IMG/VR virus record: IMGVR_UViG_3300027763_000036
Span: 1 to 64,000 of that record
Strand: one strand, 5' to 3'
DNA length: 64,000 bases
DNA from: a virus
The first letter of the stretch is position 1; each line of letters opens with the position of its first letter. Under the pieces are notes generated by a model. It was given only the letters and a program-made list of their open reading frames with translations, was not told the DNA's origin and searched no databases. Below, piece by piece: positions 55,893 to 64,000 of the stretch. Position numbers and translations under genes: made by a program.

Positions 55893-58800
55893 TGAAAAAA
55901 TCTTTTAAAAAATATGAAGTGGCAGGTTTACCTGGAGGACCAAATGAATTAAAAAGATTCACTAACGGATTTATTATATCTGAGAGAGGTCAATGGGATT
56001 ATCCCGGACAACCTACAGCAGTACCAACTCCTTCTGGTAGAATTACTACTGAAGGAGTAGAAGATGATCTAGTGGGTATTGATAATTTAGGTAACACACA
56101 ATACATGTCTCCTGATAATGAATATCAGTTTGAAGGAGATATGGTATATGAAATACCACAAGCAAAAAAAGGAGGAAGCAAGAAACCATCTAAAAAGTTC
56201 TCAAAAAGTCTGATGGCTAAGAATAGATTATTTGCAAAAAATCCTTTACTTAAAAAATCAAAGTCTGTTAAGAATAAAATCTTTGATCCTTATTCCCCAT
56301 ACTTTCAACCAGGAGGAGAAACTTATAATCAGTTACCTTCAAGATACGGAGATGCTTTAAAAAACTTTGTGTATCCTGAAGTAGTTGATTCATCTGAAGA
56401 AACAGGTTATGATGCAGCATTAGGGGTTATTAAACAAAATCCAAATGACCCTATTGCAAATGTAAATAATCCTTGGTGGTATGAACATGAGTTAATGCAT
56501 CATTTACAAAATCAAGCTGGAGGAATGAGTACATATGGCGCAGTTGGTTTAAGACCAAATCCTTATGTAGCTTCAGATGAAGCAATAGGTTCTTACTATG
56601 ATAGAAGAGGGTCAGAATTTGAAACAGAATTAAATAGAATTTTAGAAGAAAATCCAGATATATTAGAAGAAGAAGCATATGCAAGAGCTGAAGAAGATTT
56701 ATATAACAATCCAACAACTACAGAAGGTGAAGCAAGAAACTATGAAGGATACATAGAAGCTGGTAATCCATCTATCTTCCCAAAAAAACAACAAGATGGC
56801 GGAATAATTTTAGATCTTACAGAAGATCGAATAGAAGAATATAGAAAAGGTGGATACATAGTAGAAGAAATAAATGATTATAAAAAAGGTGGTGCATTAC
56901 TTACTAAGAAAGTAACATGTAAAAAATGTGGTTGGACATGGGATGCTGCAGATGGTGGTAATGATCTTACTACTTGTCATAAATGTGGTGGTCAAGGATT
57001 AATACATGCACAAACTGGAGGATATATAAATGACATTTCTATACCTACATTAACTAGAATGCAACCTGGTGGACCAGTTCCTGAATCTACATATACTCCA
57101 ATTGATCCAAACTTCTTATCTGCAAATCCTGATACATATTCTCAAATTGTAAATAAACCTGAAGTTACATCAGAAAGACAAGCTTCAGATATTGGTAAAT
57201 TAAGAGCAGAGTATCGTGATAAAAATTCAATGGATAAATTTTTAGATGAAAAGAAAAGACAATATTTAAAAAAGAATAAGGGATTAAATAAAGCTGCTGG
57301 AGTTACTATGGAAAATTTTCCAGAAGATGTTCTTCAAAACTTTACAAATGAGTATAATTATAAAACAAATAATTATGCTGTAAATAAACTTGGTAAGAAA
57401 GAAGGATGGAATCCTAAAAGAAGAGGTGAGTGGGTGGATGAATTAACACCGGGAGAAAAAGATGCTGTTGCTGAATCTAAATATGGATCTAAACTACAAC
57501 CTAGTTATTGGTCAAGATCATTAGCTGGTGTACAAGAACTTGGTAATGCAGCAATTAAATTATTACCGGGAAAACAAGGTGATGTCTTAAAATATAATAT
57601 CCCAGGACTTACTAAAAAGGAACAAAAAGAAATAGCAGAATCAAAAATAGGAGCTCTTGAAACTTTAGCTCCAATGGATATACCAGGAGCAGCAATAGCT
57701 AATTTAGTTAAGAATACTGGATTATCTACAGGATCAGATTACAAAGAACAGGCTAATGCTTTAGCAGGAGAAAAAATGGCTAATGTATCTGATACAGAAG
57801 CAATGGCATTTAATCCATTAACTTATGCAGGATTAGAGTCTTTACCTGAACTTGGAGTAAACTTAGCAAGAGGTATTGGTAAAGGTGCAAGCAAGCTTGA
57901 AAGGTTTGTTAAAAATGCAAGGGATATGGAGAAAATATCTAAAGCATATAGTCCCAATCTTACAAAAATGGGCTTCTCATTCTCATCATCTAAACCAGCA
58001 GTTGATTTTGTAGGACCAATGAGAGCACCAGCACATGCTGTTAGTGATGTTCTATCAGGTTTGAAAAATAGAGGGACAAAATGGGATAAAGTTGGTGCAA
58101 AAGGAGAAGAACTTTTACATCCTGATATGATTAATTATCATGGAACATATGCTGGAAGACCAATTGTTGAAGTAAGAATGCCAGATGGTACACCAGAGTT
58201 TTTTTATAAATCTTCTGGATGGGCTGGAAAAGAAGGTGCTGGTTTAAAAGGAACTACAGAAGGACAATGGCAAGTATTTGGAGGATTTAGTGACGTACCA
58301 AATACTAAAGATTGGTTTATTAAAGATGCAGGTTATAAAGATTATTATGGTAGTAACACATTTAAAGGTATGGCTGAAAATCTTGATAATGCTTTAATAC
58401 AAAAGCTTGGTTTTCAAAATACTGATGAATTGGATAATGCAATTAATTTTCAAAATAGATTTGGAAATGTAGATTCATACACACCAATAAGAAAATATGG
58501 TGGTACAGCCGCTAAATATGGATACTCTGTTGGAAATCTTATAAGAAAAGATAAAGGGGGTGCTGTTAGTGGTACTCAAGGTTTAACAGCTGATTTCTCA
58601 CAGAGACTTACTCAAATGATTCTAGATGCTAGATCACAAGGTATAGACTTAGGTGTTGGTTCAGGATATAGATCATATGAAAAACAAAAGAGACTTTGGG
58701 AACAAGCTCTTAAGAAATATGGATCTCCTGAGAAAGCAAGAAAATGGGTAGCTCCTCCGGGAGGGTCATTTCATAATAAAGGTCTTGCAGTTGATTTACA

Positions 58801-59296
58801 TTCAAGTGGAAATGCATTAGGTAAAGAAAAAAATGCCAAAGCCACAGAATGGGCACATGCTAATGCTAAGAAGTATGGTTTACATTTTAGAATGGGGCAT
58901 GAGCCTTGGCACATTGAACCTATAGAGAAAACTAAATCAAGTTCTGAGAAAGAAAATGAACATGATCATTCAGATCAAGAAGAGTATGAGCAAATGATTG
59001 CAGATAAAAATATGGAGTTTGAGTTAAAACAAAAAGAATTAGCAGAAAGAGAAAGAAAGTTACATGATGATGATTATAGTAATTGGGAACCTGCTAAAAA
59101 AGAAGTTGTAGATCCAAGACAAGAAATGTTAGATGATTATGCAAAGGTGATTGCTCCAAGCAATCAAAACCTTTTTGAACTCTATACAGCTAATCTTCAA
59201 GGTCAAATGAAAAAGGGAGGATTTATTATGGAATTAACTGATAAAGAAATTGAAAGATATAGAAAAGGAGGATTTATTATAGAAGAACTTGATTAA
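55892..59296 (+). CDS. Multidomain virion protein with three zinc-site modules
   Basis: The product has 1134 residues. (1) Residues 195-205 NPWWYEHELMHHL contain HExxH (His199-His203), a zincin-type motif. (2) Residues 343-365 form a zinc ribbon, CKKCGWTW ... TCHKCG. (3) Residues about 900-1010 form a VanY/M15-type D,D-carboxypeptidase: GVGSGYRSYEKQKRLW, SFHNKGLAVDLHSSG, EPWHIEP. GG-Tyr/Phe motifs lie between (EEYRKGGYIVEEI, EIERYRKGGFIIEEL). The M15 module could open the murein during entry. The HExxH module may be a virion protease; catalysis is not shown. Confidence 0.75.
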   Translation: MKKSFKKYEVAGLPGGPNELKRFTNGFIISERGQWDYPGQPTAVPTPSGRITTEGVEDDLVGIDNLGNTQYMSPDNEYQFEGDMVYEIPQAKKGGSKKPSKKFSKSLMAKNRLFAKNPLLKKSKSVKNKIFDPYSPYFQPGGETYNQLPSRYGDALKNFVYPEVVDSSEETGYDAALGVIKQNPNDPIANVNNPWWYEHELMHHLQNQAGGMSTYGAVGLRPNPYVASDEAIGSYYDRRGSEFETELNRILEENPDILEEEAYARAEEDLYNNPTTTEGEARNYEGYIEAGNPSIFPKKQQDGGIILDLTEDRIEEYRKGGYIVEEINDYKKGGALLTKKVTCKKCGWTWDAADGGNDLTTCHKCGGQGLIHAQTGGYINDISIPTLTRMQPGGPVPESTYTPIDPNFLSANPDTYSQIVNKPEVTSERQASDIGKLRAEYRDKNSMDKFLDEKKRQYLKKNKGLNKAAGVTMENFPEDVLQNFTNEYNYKTNNYAVNKLGKKEGWNPKRRGEWVDELTPGEKDAVAESKYGSKLQPSYWSRSLAGVQELGNAAIKLLPGKQGDVLKYNIPGLTKKEQKEIAESKIGALETLAPMDIPGAAIANLVKNTGLSTGSDYKEQANALAGEKMANVSDTEAMAFNPLTYAGLESLPELGVNLARGIGKGASKLERFVKNARDMEKISKAYSPNLTKMGFSFSSSKPAVDFVGPMRAPAHAVSDVLSGLKNRGTKWDKVGAKGEELLHPDMINYHGTYAGRPIVEVRMPDGTPEFFYKSSGWAGKEGAGLKGTTEGQWQVFGGFSDVPNTKDWFIKDAGYKDYYGSNTFKGMAENLDNALIQKLGFQNTDELDNAINFQNRFGNVDSYTPIRKYGGTAAKYGYSVGNLIRKDKGGAVSGTQGLTADFSQRLTQMILDARSQGIDLGVGSGYRSYEKQKRLWEQALKKYGSPEKARKWVAPPGGSFHNKGLAVDLHSSGNALGKEKNAKATEWAHANAKKYGLHFRMGHEPWHIEPIEKTKSSSEKENEHDHSDQEEYEQMIADKNMEFELKQKELAERERKLHDDDYSNWEPAKKEVVDPRQEMLDDYAKVIAPSNQNLFELYTANLQGQMKKGGFIMELTDKEIERYRKGGFIIEELD

Positions 59297-59336
59297 ACTT
59301 ATTAAGTTTAAACACTATGTTTTTATTTATTATATT

Positions 59337-59343
59337 TATATTA
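59337..59343 (+). promoter_or_regulatory. TATATTA motif
   Basis: TATATTA, 12 bases before ATG 59356, in a 59-base gap. Confidence 0.35.
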
Positions 59344-59355
59344 TAGCGCGTTATA

Positions 59356-62300
59356 ATGAAAAGAAAAGTAAGAATTTATAAAGACCCATTTGGGCAAGGT
59401 GGTTATATAAACAAGACTGCTCAGTGGTTAAGAAAAGCACAAGAAGGTGCTGAAACAGGGATGACTCCTGTAACTGCTGGTATCATGCAACAAATGCAAC
59501 CTGCTCAACAGCAAATGATGCAACAGCAACAACCACAACAAGATCCACAAGAACAAATCTTACAAGTTGTAGTTGCATTAGCTCAACAAGGAAAAGGAGA
59601 AGATGAGATTAAAGATTACTTGTTAACTAATGTTTATGGTTTTGAGGAAGGGTCTCAAGAGTATGCTGCATATGAGCCACAAATATTAGACTTTGTATCT
59701 GCTGTGTTTGAAAGATCTGCACCAGAGGAAGAAGAACAAGCAGTAACAAATGAACCTATAGAAGATATTGTTGCAGATACAAGTGTTGAAGATACATCAG
59801 AAGAAGATGGTAACTATGATCAAATGATCAATGACATTATTTATGATGATGAGGATCAAGAAGCTAGATATGGAGGTGTTCCAAATAAAAGATCTTATGT
59901 CAACAAATTAATAAGACAACTTAAGAAAGCTCAGAAAGGGGATCAAGTAGAAGAAGCTAACACAGCTAATGTAAGAGGAACTGAAGATAACCCTACAAGT
60001 GATGCTCCTGGAAATAAAAATCCATTTATCTCAGGAGTAAAAGGACAAGCTGAGAATCATTTCTATAAACAACAAGCGGAGCAAATGTATAACAATCAGT
60101 TTGGTCAAGGTATGCCTCAAGCAGGTATGTCTCAACCACAAGATGATATGGATTATGCTCAACGCGGAGGTTGGAGAATGAGAAGAGCTAATAGAAAAAT
60201 GTTTGGTACTCCAAATTTACCAATGGGAGTTACATCATCTAAATATTCTTTTGGTCCATTGGGTGGAGTTAGATCTGCAGAGATGCAGTTTAATCCACTT
60301 ATGATGGCTTCTATGTTTCCTATGATGACATTCCCAGGAATGGGAGGAAGTTCATCATGGGGATATAATGAACCTTACAGAAAAACTACAAAAGGAAGAC
60401 TTGTTACTGAAAAGATTGCAAGTACTGTAAATAATAAATCTATAGAAGATGTAGCTAATGATACTGATTCTGATGCAGCTAATAAATCTGCAGAACCAAA
60501 AAAAGATACTGCAATTCCAAATGCAGATGGGACAGTTACAGTAGATACTAGTGGAGAAGGTGCTTCTAGCACTACTCCAGGAACAACTCCAAATACTGGT
60601 GGCGGTACTGGGCCAGTTCCTATTGACGGTGCAAGACAAGCCATGGAGCTTAGAAATAAGAAAGATAAATGGGGTAGATCGCGAGCTGATAAATGGTATG
60701 GTTTTGATCCAGCTACAAAAAAATGGACACTTACTGCTGCACCAGACTGGTATAAAGAACCATCTAAGAAAAGTAGATGGAGTAATGTTACTATGAAAAA
60801 AGATTCTTGGGGAAGAAATGAAGATAGCAAGTGGTATGGTTATGATTCTAAAAAGAAAAAATATACTGAGGGTCCAAATAAAGGAAAAACAACAACACAA
60901 GTAAAAAATAAACTAGAAGATCAAAAAAATAAAGAGCTTATTAAAAAATTTCCAAAACTAAAAGAGCAAATAGAATATGACTCATGGTATAAAAATGCTA
61001 GTGGTACTGATAGAGTATTAGGATTATTAGGTTTTGGTCCAAGTGATCCAAGTTTTCGTGGTGGTTTTACAGATGATGATGCTCTATCATATGTAACACC
61101 AATGGGAATTAAAGGAGCAACTGAAGCATTTAAATTAACTCCCGCAGCAGAAAGAATTTTAAGGGGTGAAAGATTAAATATTGGTTCAGGAATGGCTGCT
61201 AGTTTTAGAGATCCTAAAGCCCAACAAGCTGCAAATGCTATTTATAAAAACTTTTACAAGTCAGTTAGATCTGCACCAAAAGGTTTACCAGAACCTCCTC
61301 CAGGAACACAATTAAAATTTAATTTTGCAGCCGGTGGATTTGTAAATAATCCTATGCAAGATCAATTTGGAAATCTTCAGAAGTTTATATATGGTGATCA
61401 GGTAGATGATCAAATGCTGGAAAATTTATATCAACCACCAATTAATCAATCTGACTTAGACTACTCTGATTCTGAAGATCCATCAGATCCATACTTTAAA
61501 AAACATGGTGGTCTTCACAGATTTGATGGAACTACTAATAGTCAAACTAATCCTACAAATGCTCCAAAAACATATACTCAAGAAGAGTTAGACAAGATGC
61601 TTGCTGAAAAACAAAAGTCTTGGGAAACTGATTATCAAAAAAAATATAATCAGCAGATGCAAGGTCAACAACAAATGATGCAAGGGTTTGGTGGTTATGG
61701 TGCAGCAGGTTATAATCCTTATGATAGTTATTCTGCTTGGAGTTCAAGAGGTAACTATGGAGGATTTGGTCCTATGGCAAGTACTGGTCTTTTAGGAGCT
61801 GCTGGTAATTTAATTAAAGGTTTTGGTAGAGGTCCAAGTACATATGGTCCTGCAGGAAATCCATTGCAATATGCAGCTACTGCTGCCCAAATTACCAAGT
61901 CAGGAATGCTACCTACAGGAATGAAATACTCTAAAGAAAAAGCAGAAGGTTTCCTTGGTAAATTAGGATTGAAGAATGATAAAGTTTGGACTCTTGATTA
62001 TGCTACACCAGAACAAATAAAAGCTGGTGCAATACCTGGTGCACAAGGAACTGCACCTGGTACTAATCAAAATACTTCAAACATGTCCGGTAGAGATAGA
62101 AGAATTAATAGAAGAGATGAGAGATTAAATAGAAATACTCCTGCTGAAGCTGATGCTTATCAATTTACAGGTACTCTTACCGGATCTCCAGTAACATATG
62201 CAAAAGAGCCTTTATCTAATGAAGAGATGTTAAAGTCTCAAGGAAAAATGTGGGATGAAAAACAACAGAAATGGGTTACTGGTTCTGCACCAACAAAAAA

Positions 62301-62946
62301 TACTGAGATGGCATATGGTGGATTTATTCCAGATTATATGGCTTATGGTGGAGACTTGCCTACTGCTGATAATGGAATTAATTTTTCTACCGTGTCTTAT
62401 GAGGGTAATCCAGTTATAGGTGTTGAAGAAAGTCCAACATGGGGAGCAATGCAATATTTCAATCAAAATCAGAATATTAAAAATCCTGATGCTGATAAGT
62501 TTAAAAATTATACCATAGAACCAGAAGGTGAAGATTTAACAGATTGTACATATGAACAAAAACTAGATCCAACAAGTAAGTGTTATGAACCTCAAACTGC
62601 TCAGTTAAAAATTAAAGAGGAAAAGGGCAAAATGGATCCTACTAAACTTTCTAGAGGTGTGTTAGATTTTGGAGCTAATCTTGCAGATGCTCAAGATTAT
62701 ATGACTGAAAGAAGAACTAAGTATATTCCTGGAATGACAGAGTTTGCAATGGGTGAAAAACAAGATGCAGAAGAAAGAATAAATAAAGGTGAGTGGAATG
62801 CAAGAACTGGTAAAGAAGGTATACAAGGTTTTGAAGGTGTAATAAGAAAGGGTGGTTCTATTAAAAGTAAAAAATCAAAAGCTAGTGGTCATAAAATAAA
62901 CATAAGTGACTTTCAAGATTTAATGAGATTGGCTGGTTTAAAATAA
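59356..62946 (+). CDS. Low-complexity giant virion protein (cargo-like)
   Basis: The product has 1196 residues. It opens with FGQGGYINKTAQWLRKAQEG; a close copy, GGVPNKRSYVNKLIRQLKKA QKG, recurs at about residue 175. Gln/Met runs, an acidic region and Gly-rich linkers follow. Residues about 435-510 hold a doubled W-G-R-x-x-x-x-K-W-Y-G-[FY]-D unit (DKWGRSRADKWYGFDPATKK and DSWGRNEDSKWYGYDSKKKK). GG motifs (MAYGGFIPDYMAYGG) appear near the end. It resembles ejected cargo proteins of podoviruses in style. Confidence 0.55.
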   Translation: MKRKVRIYKDPFGQGGYINKTAQWLRKAQEGAETGMTPVTAGIMQQMQPAQQQMMQQQQPQQDPQEQILQVVVALAQQGKGEDEIKDYLLTNVYGFEEGSQEYAAYEPQILDFVSAVFERSAPEEEEQAVTNEPIEDIVADTSVEDTSEEDGNYDQMINDIIYDDEDQEARYGGVPNKRSYVNKLIRQLKKAQKGDQVEEANTANVRGTEDNPTSDAPGNKNPFISGVKGQAENHFYKQQAEQMYNNQFGQGMPQAGMSQPQDDMDYAQRGGWRMRRANRKMFGTPNLPMGVTSSKYSFGPLGGVRSAEMQFNPLMMASMFPMMTFPGMGGSSSWGYNEPYRKTTKGRLVTEKIASTVNNKSIEDVANDTDSDAANKSAEPKKDTAIPNADGTVTVDTSGEGASSTTPGTTPNTGGGTGPVPIDGARQAMELRNKKDKWGRSRADKWYGFDPATKKWTLTAAPDWYKEPSKKSRWSNVTMKKDSWGRNEDSKWYGYDSKKKKYTEGPNKGKTTTQVKNKLEDQKNKELIKKFPKLKEQIEYDSWYKNASGTDRVLGLLGFGPSDPSFRGGFTDDDALSYVTPMGIKGATEAFKLTPAAERILRGERLNIGSGMAASFRDPKAQQAANAIYKNFYKSVRSAPKGLPEPPPGTQLKFNFAAGGFVNNPMQDQFGNLQKFIYGDQVDDQMLENLYQPPINQSDLDYSDSEDPSDPYFKKHGGLHRFDGTTNSQTNPTNAPKTYTQEELDKMLAEKQKSWETDYQKKYNQQMQGQQQMMQGFGGYGAAGYNPYDSYSAWSSRGNYGGFGPMASTGLLGAAGNLIKGFGRGPSTYGPAGNPLQYAATAAQITKSGMLPTGMKYSKEKAEGFLGKLGLKNDKVWTLDYATPEQIKAGAIPGAQGTAPGTNQNTSNMSGRDRRINRRDERLNRNTPAEADAYQFTGTLTGSPVTYAKEPLSNEEMLKSQGKMWDEKQQKWVTGSAPTKNTEMAYGGFIPDYMAYGGDLPTADNGINFSTVSYEGNPVIGVEESPTWGAMQYFNQNQNIKNPDADKFKNYTIEPEGEDLTDCTYEQKLDPTSKCYEPQTAQLKIKEEKGKMDPTKLSRGVLDFGANLADAQDYMTERRTKYIPGMTEFAMGEKQDAEERINKGEWNARTGKEGIQGFEGVIRKGGSIKSKKSKASGHKINISDFQDLMRLAGLK

Positions 62947-62952
62947 AGAAAG

Positions 62953-64000
62953 ATGAACAAAAGACTAACAAGACTTCCTAAAGCAAGAACTGGATACCAA
63001 GTAAGAGGTTCATTAGCAAATGATGTACCTGCTTTTGGTGGAGCAGATTATAATGCTTACATGGGTATAGCAAGTCCACAGGTAAGAAAAACTATGGGAG
63101 CTGTGCCTAGAGAAGAAGCAAATTTAGAAGCTGAAGGTGGAGAAACATTAGTAGGAGATCTTGATGGCTCTACATTCCCATCTTTCTTTCATATAAAAGG
63201 ACCAAGACACTCTGCTGGTGGAGTTCCTATGAACTTACCAGATGACACATTTATCTTCAGTGATACAGCATCTATGAAGATAACTGATCCTAAGATCTTA
63301 AAGATGTTTAATAAGTCACCTAAGAAAGGTGGTTATACTCCAGCAGAACTATCTAAAGGTTATGACATAAATAAATATAGAAAAACTTTGCAAGATCCTG
63401 AAGCCAATAAGATGGAAAAGAAGACTGCAGAGATGATGATTAAAAACTATGTTATGAAGCTTGGTGCATTAGCTATTGCACAAGAATCTAAAAAAGGTTT
63501 TCCTCAAGGTATCCCTGTTATAGCTAAACCTTATATGGAGGCTAATAAAATTACAGAAGCTGATTTAATGCCTGAAGTTGCTAAACAACAAGAAGAGCAA
63601 CAACAGATGATGGCTCAACAACAAGGTGCACCACAAGAACAGATGGGAGAAGCACCTGAGCAAATGCCATCTGGAGAACCAGTAGCACAACCTTCTATGG
63701 AGGAAGATATGCAAATGCCACCACAGATGTCACCTGAGCAAATGCAACAAGCACCAATGGCTATGTATGGTATGGAGATGGGAGGCTATGATATGCCATT
63801 TGCTGCATATGGTATGGCTATGGGAGCTAATTCTAGTAACTATATGGGAAGGACTAAAAACATTGTTGGTAGTGGTCCATTCTTAAATCGTGAGATGGCT
63901 AAAGAAGGACTTATTGTTGGTGGTATGTTAGGTATGCCGGTAATAATGAGTGGTGGAGGTTACATAGATAAGTATCCAGGTGGTGGACAAAAGAAAACTA
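62953..64000 (+). CDS. Cargo-like virion protein, 3' end outside window
   Basis: The frame starts at ATG 62953 and is open to the right edge (349 codons seen). GGETLVGDLDGSTFPSFFHI followed by GPRHSAGGVPMNLPDDTFIF SDTASMK is a block I recall from crAss-like phage cargo proteins. After about residue 200 comes a Gln/Met/Pro-rich stretch (QQEEQQQMMAQQQGAPQEQM) and GG motifs (MSGGGYIDKYPGGG). Likely ejected with the DNA. Because it is cut at the edge, its full domain set is unknown. Confidence 0.6.
   Translation, partial: MNKRLTRLPKARTGYQVRGSLANDVPAFGGADYNAYMGIASPQVRKTMGAVPREEANLEAEGGETLVGDLDGSTFPSFFHIKGPRHSAGGVPMNLPDDTFIFSDTASMKITDPKILKMFNKSPKKGGYTPAELSKGYDINKYRKTLQDPEANKMEKKTAEMMIKNYVMKLGALAIAQESKKGFPQGIPVIAKPYMEANKITEADLMPEVAKQQEEQQQMMAQQQGAPQEQMGEAPEQMPSGEPVAQPSMEEDMQMPPQMSPEQMQQAPMAMYGMEMGGYDMPFAAYGMAMGANSSNYMGRTKNIVGSGPFLNREMAKEGLIVGGMLGMPVIMSGGGYIDKYPGGGQKKT

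Overview
The window is part of a large double-stranded DNA bacteriophage genome that most likely infects a member of the Bacteroidota (Flavobacterium-like). The DNA is AT-rich. Leaders are A/T-rich and lack Shine-Dalgarno sequences. There is a textbook Bacteroidota promoter (TTTG, 19 bp, TATATTTG) at 16198-16228. The single tRNA reads AGA. The head genes (terminase, portal, scaffold-like protein, major capsid), the tail block (ring-like proteins, a 1830-aa protein, giant GG-motif proteins) and the two divergent gene arms resemble crAss-like podoviruses. That taxonomic placement is inference: no hallmark crAss polymerase lies inside the window.

Left arm (1-15.6 kb, minus strand). Bases 1-10.5 kb hold early and replication-accessory genes: a DnaA domain IV-like protein, a ClpS-like adaptor, an SF2 helicase, an HNH protein, a GIY-YIG/NUMOD homing endonuclease, a membrane-anchored glucosaminidase, tRNA-Arg(TCT), and many small membrane, lipoprotein and hypothetical genes. 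From 10.5 to 12.8 kb coding density collapses. Only three convincing small genes lie among many perfect hairpins, a family of GAGCA/TGCTC terminators and an exact DnaA box (12589-12597). From 12.8 to 15.6 kb lies a train of one-gene cassettes. In each, a terminator hairpin runs straight into a promoter-like motif (AATCTTTARTAA on the minus strand), followed by an A/T leader of about 26 nt and one small gene. Several of these genes code for fewer than 60 residues.

Strand switch (15.6-16.3 kb). This is a noncoding stretch with more GC than its surroundings. It holds three consecutive long hairpin units of about 77 nt, each opened by a TGTGTGGCAAG-type linker. G-U wobbles in the helices point to a structured RNA made from the plus strand. 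A Bacteroidota promoter then launches the right arm.

Right arm (16.3-64 kb, plus strand). In order: a lipoprotein, an HExxH protein, a GroES-like co-chaperonin and a DUF3310 protein; a fibre and surface-protein block (19.0-22.3 kb); a lysis cassette (unimolecular spanin, coiled-coil membrane protein, holin-like protein, amidase; 22.3-23.9 kb); pre-packaging genes including an HU-like protein and a PD-(D/E)XK nuclease; terminase large subunit, portal, scaffold-like protein and major capsid (26.8-34.8 kb); a run of small, very basic, possibly packaged proteins (35.9-39.8 kb); a connector-like protein, a possible ferritin-like (Dps-like) protein and a major structural protein with an inserted Gly-rich beta domain; Cys-rich repeat fibres (42.8-48.0 kb); and tail proteins (48.1-64 kb) ending in GG-motif proteins, one carrying three separate putative zinc sites. 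Late units are separated by strong terminators and often preceded by a GTATATTA motif.

Most interesting are the structured noncoding loci (15.69-15.90 kb, 8.88-9.12 kb, 11.17-11.75 kb), the terminator-promoter cassette system, and a duplicated covarying hairpin next to two of those promoter motifs.
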